From contig CALWRH010000005.1 in assembly GCA_944383895.1 (NCBI GenBank), forward strand, positions 1 through 64,000: a stretch of DNA of 64,000 nucleotides, read 5' to 3'. This document shows positions 55,666 through 63,008 of the stretch, piece by piece. The position numbers and the translations under genes were made by a program. Every line of letters begins with the position of its first letter. Position 1 is the first letter of the stretch. This DNA is from an uncultured Christensenellaceae bacterium (GTDB taxonomy: Bacteria; Bacillota; Clostridia; Christensenellales; UBA3700). The notes beneath the pieces were generated by a model. The model was not told where the DNA came from and ran no database searches. It saw nothing but the letters and a program-made list of their open reading frames with translations.

Positions 55666-56064
55666 GTGAAAAAAACTAAAATCGTTTTTGTATTGACTGC
55701 GATAATAATGATAGCGTTGGCATGCGTTTCCTGCGTGCCGAGCAGAGATGCCTGCAAAACAAAATACGAAAATGCAGGCTATAAGACTATACCGCTTTCT
55801 GCGCTCGAGCTCGAACTCTCGGGAGAAGACGTTGATTTCATTTATTGCGGTACTAACGAGAAGTCGGGCGATTATATAAGGATAGTCTGCTTTAAGAAAA
55901 AGGATAAGGCTACCGAATATACCGAGCGTATGAACGTCGAGTACGAGGACGGGGAGTATAAAGTCGAGCAGCAGAGCAGAGTCGTGCTTATCGGCACTCA
56001 GAACGCTTTCGATTTATATAATAATAAAGGCGGAGACGGCGGTGGCAATTCAGACGGCGAGTAA
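55666..56064 (+). CDS. Small lipoprotein, tandem family member A
   Basis: 132 residues from a GTG start (GGGGGA upstream). Signal peptide ends at a lipobox-like segment with Cys20 and Cys23. The mature part follows the pattern shared by the four neighbours: CKTKYENAGY, then a beta segment RIVCFKKKDKATEY, and near the end VVLIGTQNAFDLY. Unlike the others it has a Gly/Asp-rich tail after that motif. No known domain recognised; likely exported and anchored to the outer face of the membrane. Own promoter and terminator. Confidence 0.85.
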   Translation: MKKTKIVFVLTAIIMIALACVSCVPSRDACKTKYENAGYKTIPLSALELELSGEDVDFIYCGTNEKSGDYIRIVCFKKKDKATEYTERMNVEYEDGEYKVEQQSRVVLIGTQNAFDLYNNKGGDGGGNSDGE

Positions 56065-56103
56065 AAGCCGCAACAACAAAACAAACGATATATCAAAATA
56101 ATG

Positions 56104-56129
56104 TGCCGCATAAGTGCGGCAATTTTTTT
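56104..56129 (+). terminator. Intrinsic terminator after lipoprotein A
   Basis: TGCCGCA/TGCGGCA stem with a four-base loop, followed by seven T. Confidence 0.85.
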
Positions 56130-56242
56130 GTGGGAAGGCTGAATAAAAATTCAGGTTTTGACTTAAACAGCTATAATTTGTGCATAAATAAAGTATTTTT
56201 TACTATAAAATGAATTTTATTAAAAAAATATTAAAAAAAGTA

Positions 56243-56271
56243 TTGAAAGTATTGTAAATAGGTGCTATAAT
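56243..56271 (+). promoter_or_regulatory. Promoter of lipoprotein gene B
   Basis: TTGAAA (56243-56248), 17-nt spacer, TATAAT (56266-56271), with extended -10 TGC. Same arrangement as gene A. Confidence 0.8.
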
Positions 56272-56301
56272 TAGAACATAAACAACCTGAGGAGGTTAAT
56301 T

Positions 56302-56667
56302 ATGAAGAAGTTTTTAGCAATTACATCTGTTATTGTGCTCGCTATCGTACTCGCTACGATGCTCATGGCATGCTCGCCCAGCGTAGATTCGCTCAAGAAG
56401 AAGTACGAAGACAAGGGTTACACAGTTTTAGATCTCAGCGCAGATGACGCAGACACCGAAGCAGAAGTTAAATATGTATTCAGTGCAAGCAAAGGTTTGG
56501 AATCGGTAACCGTAGTTTGTTTTGCAAACGGCGATGACGCTAAGAAGTACTATGAAGAAGCAAAAGAAGGCATTGAGAAGCTGGGTAGCGTTGGCGAAGC
56601 GATGGACGTTAAGAAGAGCGGTAACGCAGTTGCTGTCGGTACCAAAGAGGCAGTAGCTATTTTCTGA
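56302..56667 (+). CDS. Small lipoprotein, tandem family member B
   Basis: 121 residues. Lipobox LMAC (Cys24). Mature part: SLKKKYEDKGYTV, TVVCFANGDDAKKYYEEAK, and the C-terminal KKSGNAVAVGTKEAVAIF, which ends the protein. Closest to member C: signal peptides and the first 20 mature residues are nearly the same, so B and C arose by a fairly recent duplication. Strong ribosome site GGAGG. No known domain. Confidence 0.88.
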   Translation: MKKFLAITSVIVLAIVLATMLMACSPSVDSLKKKYEDKGYTVLDLSADDADTEAEVKYVFSASKGLESVTVVCFANGDDAKKYYEEAKEGIEKLGSVGEAMDVKKSGNAVAVGTKEAVAIF

Positions 56668-56692
56668 TAACGGAAAACAACAAAATGCAAAT

Positions 56693-56727
56693 AAAGGCGA
56701 ACTCTTACGGGTTCGTCTTTTTTTTTG
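56693..56727 (+). terminator. Intrinsic terminator after lipoprotein B
   Basis: AAAGGCGAAC/GTTCGTCTTT stem (one G-T pair) with an eight-base loop, followed by a long T-run. Confidence 0.85.
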
Positions 56728-56782
56728 ACAGCGATATTGCAGACACTTTTGTTGTATTCCCGAAGGTAAAATTTACACAAAT

Positions 56783-56810
56783 TTTACAGAAAAATGTTGC
56801 AAAATATAAT
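56783..56810 (+). promoter_or_regulatory. Promoter of lipoprotein gene C
   Basis: TTTACA (56783-56788), 16-nt spacer, TATAAT (56805-56810). Confidence 0.7.
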
Positions 56811-56854
56811 CGTAAATGATAACATAAAGGTAGAACTTTTTATAGGAGGAGTAT

Positions 56855-57262
56855 ATGAAAAAGTTTATTACAGTTGCAGCAATGGTTATCCTTGCAGTCG
56901 TACTTGCTACGATGCTTATGGCGTGCACCCCGAGTGCGGATTCGCTCAAGAAGAAGTATGAAGATAAGGGTTACGAAGTAAAAGTTATAGAAGGCGAAGA
57001 TCTCGAAGATATCGCAGGAGCTTCCGAATATGGCGAACTCGAGTATATGCTCAGAGCTGAAAACGAAGACGGCGATTATGTATCTATAGTTTGTTTCAAG
57101 AACAGCGAAGATGCAAAGAAGGCTTACGACGAAGCTAAAAAACAGCTTGACGAGATGAAGGAAGAATTCGGCGACGAGTTACCGGACGAATTCGATGTGG
57201 ATATCAAGAAGAGCGGCAATGCGTTTGCAAGCGGCACCAAAGCGGCAGTAGCTATATTCTGA
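56855..57262 (+). CDS. Small lipoprotein, tandem family member C
   Basis: 135 residues. Lipobox LMAC (Cys24). Mature part: SLKKKYEDKGYEV, YVSIVCFKNSEDAKKAYDEAKK, an acidic insert of about 15 residues (EEFGDELPDEFDVD), and the terminal KKSGNAFASGTKAAVAIF. Paralogue of B with extra acidic residues. Ribosome site GGAGGAG. Own promoter and terminator. No known domain. Confidence 0.88.
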   Translation: MKKFITVAAMVILAVVLATMLMACTPSADSLKKKYEDKGYEVKVIEGEDLEDIAGASEYGELEYMLRAENEDGDYVSIVCFKNSEDAKKAYDEAKKQLDEMKEEFGDELPDEFDVDIKKSGNAFASGTKAAVAIF

Positions 57263-57281
57263 TAACGGAGTAACAGTACAT

Positions 57282-57312
57282 AAAACGGACGCAGACCTGC
57301 GTCCGTTTTTTT
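57282..57312 (+). terminator. Intrinsic terminator after lipoprotein C
   Basis: AAAACGGACGCAG/CTGCGTCCGTTTT stem with a two-base loop, followed by T residues. Confidence 0.92.
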
Positions 57313-57346
57313 ATGTACGGAAATATCTGCGATATGTGAGTTTGAG

Positions 57347-57375
57347 TTGTCAAAGCGCAAAATGCAAGCTATAAT
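57347..57375 (+). promoter_or_regulatory. Promoter of lipoprotein gene D
   Basis: TTGTCA (57347-57352), 17-nt spacer, TATAAT (57370-57375). The ATG at 57382 follows after only 6 nt, so the transcript should start at the start codon. Confidence 0.75.
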
Positions 57376-57381
57376 ATATCT

Positions 57382-57753
57382 ATGGAAAAAAATAAAAGGA
57401 TATTGTTTATTACCGTTATAGCGATCGTCGCGCTGTGTGCATTATTTGCGTTTACCGCTTGTGCGACTGAGGAATCGGCATTAAAAGAGAAATACGAGCA
57501 GGCGGGTTTTGACGCGCAGTCTTTTCCGTTTGAAAGCGCGGGAGTCGACAAAGAACTCGTGGATTTTGCCTATCACGGACTTAAAAACGCCAATACGTCT
57601 AATCCCGTACAGGTTTTTGTCATTACTTTCAACAACATCGACGATGCGAAGAATTACTGTGACGCACATGCTTCGGATAAGGACAAACCCAATATGATGC
57701 GTCAGGGCAGAGCCGTGGTTTACGGCAGTAAAGAAGCTGTCGATCTGTATTGA
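57382..57753 (+). CDS. Small lipoprotein, tandem family member D, probably leaderless
   Basis: 123 residues. Lipobox-like FTAC (Cys27). Mature part: ALKEKYEQAGFDA, VFVITFNNIDDAKNYCDAH, and the terminal RAVVYGSKEAVDLY, matching the family pattern. Most diverged member: it lacks the VCF cysteine. No ribosome-binding site, and the -10 box lies 6 nt before the ATG. Own terminator. No known domain. Confidence 0.85.
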   Translation: MEKNKRILFITVIAIVALCALFAFTACATEESALKEKYEQAGFDAQSFPFESAGVDKELVDFAYHGLKNANTSNPVQVFVITFNNIDDAKNYCDAHASDKDKPNMMRQGRAVVYGSKEAVDLY

Positions 57754-57772
57754 CGGATCAAAGATAAGCGAA

Positions 57773-57797
57773 GAGGCGGCGAAAGCCGTCTTTTTGT
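57773..57797 (+). terminator. Intrinsic terminator after lipoprotein D
   Basis: AGGCGGC-GAAA-GCCGTCT stem-loop followed by five T. Confidence 0.85.
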
Positions 57798-57906
57798 TTG
57801 TTATCGTTATATGAAAAGCAAGCGTTTTATAAAATGTTTTCGTATTGCCAAAACACATAAAATCGTTATGCAATGCCGATATCGGGCAAAGCAAAGGCGT
57901 TTTCGT

Positions 57907-57935
57907 TTGACTTGCGAGAGCGATTATATTATAAT
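57907..57935 (+). promoter_or_regulatory. Promoter of the PTS IIC-like gene
   Basis: TTGACT (57907-57912), 17-nt spacer, TATAAT (57930-57935). Confidence 0.8.
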
Positions 57936-57966
57936 AAAAATCTAAATATATTTTGAGGTTGGTTTT

Positions 57967-59217
57967 ATGCAAACACAAGACAAGATTCTTGCAGAAGACG
58001 TGCAAAAGGCAACCCAAGAGGAAGTAGTAGTTTCAAATCCCCCTCAACCCCCGACAAAGGCACAAAAGGTTCGGGCAATTGTCAAGAAGATCTCCAAAAG
58101 GTGGTTTATTGACGCATTTACGGGCATGGCGCAAGGACTGTTCGTCACCCTTATCGCAGGCACTATCGTAAAGACGATAGGCACTCTTATAGGTGACAAT
58201 GCGGTCGGAAGACTGTTCACAACGCTTGGACAGATTGCGTCGGTACTTATGGGCGCGGGAATAGGCGCGGGCATTGCCAGCCATCTCAAGGCAAGCAAAC
58301 TCGTGATTTTCGCAAGCATGGTCGCAGGTTTCGTCGGAGCGTTTTCCGACAAATTCATAGGATCTGCGGCAAATTTCAATCCGGGAGACATAACCGCGAT
58401 CTCTGCTCTCGTGGGAGCGGGCAGTCCCGGCAATCCGATAGGAGCGTATATAACGGCGCTTGCCGCTATGGAGATAGGCTCTCTCGTTGCAGGCAAGACA
58501 AAACTCGACATATTGCTTGTACCGTTGACCTGTCTGTTGGTCGCGCTGGCGTTTTCATACGTCGCGTTCCCGTTTATATGGCTCATAAACATGCTTGGCA
58601 AAGGCATTGCGGTAGCGACTGATTTTACGCCGTTCTTTATGGGTATAATCATATCCGTCGTCATGGGCATATTGCTCACGATGCCTACGTCGAGCGCGGC
58701 GATATGGGTTGCAGTGGCAAGTCCTATATTGTCGGACGCGTCGGCGAGTGCGGCGACTGTTGAGGCGATGTATATCGCGGGCGGCGCTGCGGTAGTGGGC
58801 TGCGCATGCCAGATGGTCGGTTTTGCGGTGATGAGCTTTAAGGAAAACGGATGGAGCGGTATCATATCGCAGGGGCTCGGCACAAGTATGTTGCAGATAC
58901 CCAATATAATGAGAAATCCGCGTGTATTTATTCCGCCTATCGTGGCGAGCGCGGTGTGCGGTCCTATAGCGACCTGTGCTTTCAAGCTCAGATGCGGCGC
59001 GTCGGGCGGAGGCATGGGAACGTGCGGATTCGTCGGAATAATAGACTCCTTCAATGCGAGCGTATCGAGCGGCGCGATGGAGTGGTGGCTGTTTGTCATA
59101 TGCGTACTTACGCTGTTTATAATCCTGCCTGCAGTAATATGCTGGGCGCTCGGACTGTTGCTGCGTAAGGTTGGCTGGATAAAAGAAAACGATTTGAAAC
59201 TCGATTATAACAACTGA
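57967..59217 (+). CDS. PTS_EIIC_2 family membrane protein (PfoR-like)
   Basis: 416 residues with about ten membrane helices; GNPIGAYITALAAMEIGSLVAGKTKLDI and MPTSSAAIWVAVASPILS are typical of this family, whose best known member is the Clostridium perfringens toxin regulator PfoR. It has a 45-residue soluble N-terminus. No EIIA or EIIB domain or gene is nearby, so ordinary PTS sugar uptake is uncertain. Ribosome site TGAGGT. pepF follows after 20 nt. Confidence 0.85.
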   Translation: MQTQDKILAEDVQKATQEEVVVSNPPQPPTKAQKVRAIVKKISKRWFIDAFTGMAQGLFVTLIAGTIVKTIGTLIGDNAVGRLFTTLGQIASVLMGAGIGAGIASHLKASKLVIFASMVAGFVGAFSDKFIGSAANFNPGDITAISALVGAGSPGNPIGAYITALAAMEIGSLVAGKTKLDILLVPLTCLLVALAFSYVAFPFIWLINMLGKGIAVATDFTPFFMGIIISVVMGILLTMPTSSAAIWVAVASPILSDASASAATVEAMYIAGGAAVVGCACQMVGFAVMSFKENGWSGIISQGLGTSMLQIPNIMRNPRVFIPPIVASAVCGPIATCAFKLRCGASGGGMGTCGFVGIIDSFNASVSSGAMEWWLFVICVLTLFIILPAVICWALGLLLRKVGWIKENDLKLDYNN

Positions 59218-59237
59218 TCGGGTTTTACGGAGGTAAT

Positions 59238-61022
59238 ATGCAAGTTAAAGCGAGAGAAGAGATCGAAGAAAAGTACACCTGGAAAACCGAGGACATGATC
59301 GCGGATAAACAGGTGTGGGACAAGCTCTACGAGCGTGTACAGAAAGGCATTGCAGAAGTAGCTGCTTTCAACGGCAGACTTAAGGACAGAGAGAATATTC
59401 TCGCTTGTTTCAAAAAGACTACCGAATTCGAAGAGATCCTTGACAGGATGTTCTGCTACGCACACATGAAACGCGACCAGGACGTCGGCAACGGCGAAAA
59501 CAAGGCGCTTTTCGACAGCGTGAGAAATCTTTACATTGCTTACGCGGGCGAAACGAGTTTTCTTATGCCGCAGCTTACTTCTCTCGACGAAGAGTTCCTG
59601 AAGGCGCTCGCGTCCGATAAGGATTTTTCCGATTACAGTTATATTATCGAAGGGATCATCAAAGACAAAAAGCATACTCTCGGAGAAAAAGAAGAAAAAC
59701 TGCTTGCGATGACGCAGATGTTTTCGTCTGTTCCGCAGGAAGCGTTCTCTATGCTCAACAATGCGGATATACGTTTCGAGCCGTTCAAGGACAGCAAGGG
59801 AGAGGAGATAAAACTCTCTCACGGCGTATACAGCCTTATGATGCAGTCGCCTTGCAGAGAGGATCGCAAAAAGGCGTTCGAAAGCATGTATCACGCTTTT
59901 GAAAGCAACATAAACACTATTGCCGCGCTTTATAACGGCAACGTACAGAAAAACGTGTTCTATTCGCGCGTCAGAGGTTTCGACAGCTGTCTTCAGAGCG
60001 CCGCGCACGGAGAGGACGTTCCGACAGCGGTTTACGAAAGGCTTTCGGATTGCATAGACGCAAACGTCGGCAAGCTGCACGAATATCTCGAATACCGCCG
60101 TCAGAAGATGGGTGTAGACAAACTGCACATGTACGATCTGCATGTCCCGATAATCGAAGGCTGCGATATGGGCATGGATTACGAAGACGCGTGCAAACTC
60201 GTCGTCAAAGCTCTTGCGCCGCTCGGCGAAAATTATTGCAAGCTGCTCGAAAAGGCGTTTGCGGAGAGATGGGTAGACGTCTACGAAAACAAGGGCAAAC
60301 GCTCGGGCGCGTACTCCACGGGCTGCTACGGCTGTCATCCTTACGTCCTTCTCAACTATCAGCGCACCACGCACGACGTGTTTACGATAGCACATGAGAT
60401 GGGACACAGCATGCACACATATTTCTCCAACGAAACTCAGCCTTTCCCCAAGGCAAACTACAAGATCTTCGTTGCAGAAGTCGCGTCCACGGTCAACGAA
60501 ACGCTCCTTCTCAATTACCTTATCAAAAACTGCAAGGATAAGAAAGAAAAGGAATTTCTGCTGTCGTATATGCTCGACATGTTCCGCACTACGGTGTTCA
60601 GACAGACGCAGTTCGCGCAGTTCGAATACGAGGCTCATACCGCGGCGGAAAAGGGCGTTGCGCTTACTCCAGAATTCCTTAACGATCTGTATTATAAGCT
60701 TAACTGCAAGTACTACGGCGGAGAAAACGTCGTCAACGATGATCTCATCAAGTACGAGTGGAGCAGAATACCGCATTTCTATACTGCGTTCTACGTCTAC
60801 AAATATGCTACGGGTCTTATCAGCGCGGTCTGCATAGCGGCGAATATTCTCGAGAAAGGACAGAGCGCTTTGGACGATTATATGAAATTCCTCAGCGCAG
60901 GCGGCAGTATGCCTCCCGTTGAGATACTCAAACTGGCAGGCGTCGATCTGACTACGGACGAACCTTTCGATAAGGCAATGAAAGTAATGCAGGATTATCT
61001 CGAAGAGCTCAGATCGCTCTGA
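59238..61022 (+). CDS. pepF: Oligoendopeptidase F
   Basis: 594 residues, M3 family zinc peptidase degrading peptides of about 7-17 residues in the cytoplasm. Zinc motif HEMGHSMH begins at residue 386, with the downstream glutamate in IFVAEVASTVNETLL. N-terminal PepF helical domain present. Usual length. Ribosome site GGAGGT. Confidence 0.96.
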   Translation: MQVKAREEIEEKYTWKTEDMIADKQVWDKLYERVQKGIAEVAAFNGRLKDRENILACFKKTTEFEEILDRMFCYAHMKRDQDVGNGENKALFDSVRNLYIAYAGETSFLMPQLTSLDEEFLKALASDKDFSDYSYIIEGIIKDKKHTLGEKEEKLLAMTQMFSSVPQEAFSMLNNADIRFEPFKDSKGEEIKLSHGVYSLMMQSPCREDRKKAFESMYHAFESNINTIAALYNGNVQKNVFYSRVRGFDSCLQSAAHGEDVPTAVYERLSDCIDANVGKLHEYLEYRRQKMGVDKLHMYDLHVPIIEGCDMGMDYEDACKLVVKALAPLGENYCKLLEKAFAERWVDVYENKGKRSGAYSTGCYGCHPYVLLNYQRTTHDVFTIAHEMGHSMHTYFSNETQPFPKANYKIFVAEVASTVNETLLLNYLIKNCKDKKEKEFLLSYMLDMFRTTVFRQTQFAQFEYEAHTAAEKGVALTPEFLNDLYYKLNCKYYGGENVVNDDLIKYEWSRIPHFYTAFYVYKYATGLISAVCIAANILEKGQSALDDYMKFLSAGGSMPPVEILKLAGVDLTTDEPFDKAMKVMQDYLEELRSL

Positions 61023-61040
61023 CATCAAGGGGGATAAAAT

Positions 61041-62597
61041 ATGGCAAAACAACAGAGAAAAGCGGATACGAAATCGACTGCGGTAGCTTTGCGCCGCACG
61101 TTGCCGCACAATACAGAGGCGGAAGACGCCGTATTGGGCGCATTTCTGACTGATGCGGATATACTTGCGGATCAGCTTGCGGGCATTAAGGAAGAAGACT
61201 TTTATTCTCCCGCCAACCGCACGGTTTTCGCGTGCATAAAAGAGCTTGCTTCGAGGAGCGTGCCCGTAGACATAGTTACAGTGACGGGAAAACTCGAAAA
61301 AGAGCAGAAACTCGAGGACGCGGGCGGTCTTGAAAGGCTGGAAGAGCTTGCCGACACTTTGCCGTCTTCGGCTAACTGCGAGTACTACATAGGAATAATA
61401 AAGCGCGACGCGCTGATGCGCCGTATAATCGGTACTTGCGGCGACGTCATAGACAACGCTTTTTCGCTTGACGATTCTCAGAAAGCTCTCGCTTTTGCCG
61501 AGGCGTCCATTTACGATATCGGCACCGAAAATCAGAAAGGCGAACTCGTACAGATAGGCGAGCCCACGCTCGAGGTCGTCGACAGACTGTCTGAGGTCTT
61601 CCGTACAAAGCGTCCCGCGACGGGTCTTATGTCGCATTACCGCAATCTCGACAGGATGACAAACGGTTTCATGCCCGGTCAGATGATAATCATCGCGGCG
61701 CGTCCCGGTTGCGGAAAGACGTCGTTCGCCATGAGCATAGCGACGAATATAGCAAAGTACGAGCCTGAAAAAGTAGTTGCGGCGTTCAACCTCGAGATGT
61801 CGTCGCAGGAACTCGTGCAGAGAATACTCGTGTCGCTGACGGGTATCGACAACTCCACGATGATCAAAGGCGAAGAAACGCAGGAAGAACTTCAGAAACT
61901 TTTCGAGGCTCAAAGACAGCTTTCCGAAAGCAGACTGTTCATAGACGATACTGCGTCGCAGACGGCAGAGGAGATAATGTCCAAGTGTCGCCGTCTTAAG
62001 GCAAAACAAAAAAGACTTGATCTCGTCATAATCGACTATCTGCAGCTTATGAACCCGAGCAAGAACAGAGAGGGCAACCGTCAGCAGGAAGTCGCGGACA
62101 CTTCGCGTTTTATAAAAATGATGGCAAAAGAGCTCAAAGTACCCGTCATAGTGCTTTCGCAGATGTCGCGTGACATTGAGAAGAGAGATGACAAGACTCC
62201 TATGCTTGCCGACCTCAGAGAATCGGGTTCTATCGAGCAGGACGCGGATATGGTCTTCTTCCTCAACAACGCAGACGGCGACAACGAAGATACCGTAGAA
62301 AAGAAGAACGTAAGTCTTATAATAGCCAAGCACCGTAACGGCGCGACGGGCACGATATATTACGTCTTTGACAAAAAGCATATGCGTTTCTCTGTCGCAG
62401 TCAACAAAAAGCATGTTGAAACGACTGCGGCTCCCGCAGAAAGCGAACCCGAGAACGCAGGAGATATCGCAAAAGAGTCTGAAGAAGATTATTACGTCGA
62501 AGACGATTTTGCTCCGATCGAAGAGCCTGTCGGAGATTTCGATTTGTCAGAACTTCAGGATGCGGCGGACTTTATACCGCCTGCTGACGAAGAGTGA
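61041..62597 (+). CDS. dnaB: Replicative DNA helicase DnaB
   Basis: 518 residues. N-terminal DnaB domain (LPHNTEAEDAVLGAFL), linker, and RecA-like C-terminal domain with Walker A ARPGCGKTSFA and LDLVIIDYLQLMNPS. After about residue 455 there is an acidic tail of about 60 residues (EEDYYVEDDFAPIEEP), longer than usual. The customary neighbours rplI and gdpP (yybT) are absent; it follows pepF by 18 nt. Confidence 0.96.
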   Translation: MAKQQRKADTKSTAVALRRTLPHNTEAEDAVLGAFLTDADILADQLAGIKEEDFYSPANRTVFACIKELASRSVPVDIVTVTGKLEKEQKLEDAGGLERLEELADTLPSSANCEYYIGIIKRDALMRRIIGTCGDVIDNAFSLDDSQKALAFAEASIYDIGTENQKGELVQIGEPTLEVVDRLSEVFRTKRPATGLMSHYRNLDRMTNGFMPGQMIIIAARPGCGKTSFAMSIATNIAKYEPEKVVAAFNLEMSSQELVQRILVSLTGIDNSTMIKGEETQEELQKLFEAQRQLSESRLFIDDTASQTAEEIMSKCRRLKAKQKRLDLVIIDYLQLMNPSKNREGNRQQEVADTSRFIKMMAKELKVPVIVLSQMSRDIEKRDDKTPMLADLRESGSIEQDADMVFFLNNADGDNEDTVEKKNVSLIIAKHRNGATGTIYYVFDKKHMRFSVAVNKKHVETTAAPAESEPENAGDIAKESEEDYYVEDDFAPIEEPVGDFDLSELQDAADFIPPADEE

Positions 62598-62619
62598 CTT
62601 ATCGGATAAAAGATTATGT

Positions 62620-62646
62620 ACGGACGGGAAACCGTCCGTTTTTTTA
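62620..62646 (+). terminator. Intrinsic terminator after dnaB
   Basis: ACGGACGG-GAAA-CCGTCCGT stem-loop followed by seven T. Confidence 0.93.
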
Positions 62647-62688
62647 TTCGGAAACAACGTGCTTTTCGGCTGACATTATCGCAGTATT

Positions 62689-62717
62689 TCATTATCGCGC
62701 ACGAGTCGGCATATAAT
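62689..62717 (+). promoter_or_regulatory. Sigma-E-like promoter of yqfC-yqfD
   Basis: TCATTAT (62689-62695), 14-nt spacer, CATATAAT (62710-62717). This fits the mother-cell sigma-E pattern better than the housekeeping one, since no good -35 lies 17 nt before TATAAT. yqfC and yqfD are sigma-E genes in B. subtilis. Confidence 0.5.
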
Positions 62718-62744
62718 TGACGTAGAACGTTTGCGGAGTGTTTT

Positions 62745-63008
62745 ATGGCGTATAAAGACGAACTTGCAGAAAAATTCGACGGAGCTCTGAAAGAGGGGCT
62801 CGCAACCTTTTCTCTCACACTTTTCGGACCGCGTGCTGCAGCTGTCGAGGGAGCAAAGAGGATAGTATATTACGACGACAAATCGGTAAAATTTTCAGTA
62901 GGCAGGCGCATACTCGGAATATACGGAGAAAATCTGCGCATAACTTCATGCAACGGCAACGAATATTACATTGCGGGAGAGATCTCGTCCGTCGAGGTGT
63001 CGAAATGA
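62745..63008 (+). CDS. yqfC: Sporulation protein YqfC (YabP/YqfC family)
   Basis: 87 residues. The YabP/YqfC core is visible as IVYYDDKSVKFSVGRRILGIYGENLRI then YYIAGEISSVEV. Expressed in the mother cell during sporulation in relatives. Ribosome site GCGGAG. Its stop overlaps the yqfD start as ATGA. Confidence 0.85.
   Translation: MAYKDELAEKFDGALKEGLATFSLTLFGPRAAAVEGAKRIVYYDDKSVKFSVGRRILGIYGENLRITSCNGNEYYIAGEISSVEVSK

Noticed and set aside
59205..62414. Very long open frame on the minus strand opposite pepF and dnaB
   Set aside because: It is the mirror of two clear genes whose codon bias leaves the opposite strand open; it has no ribosome site and its sequence resembles no protein family.
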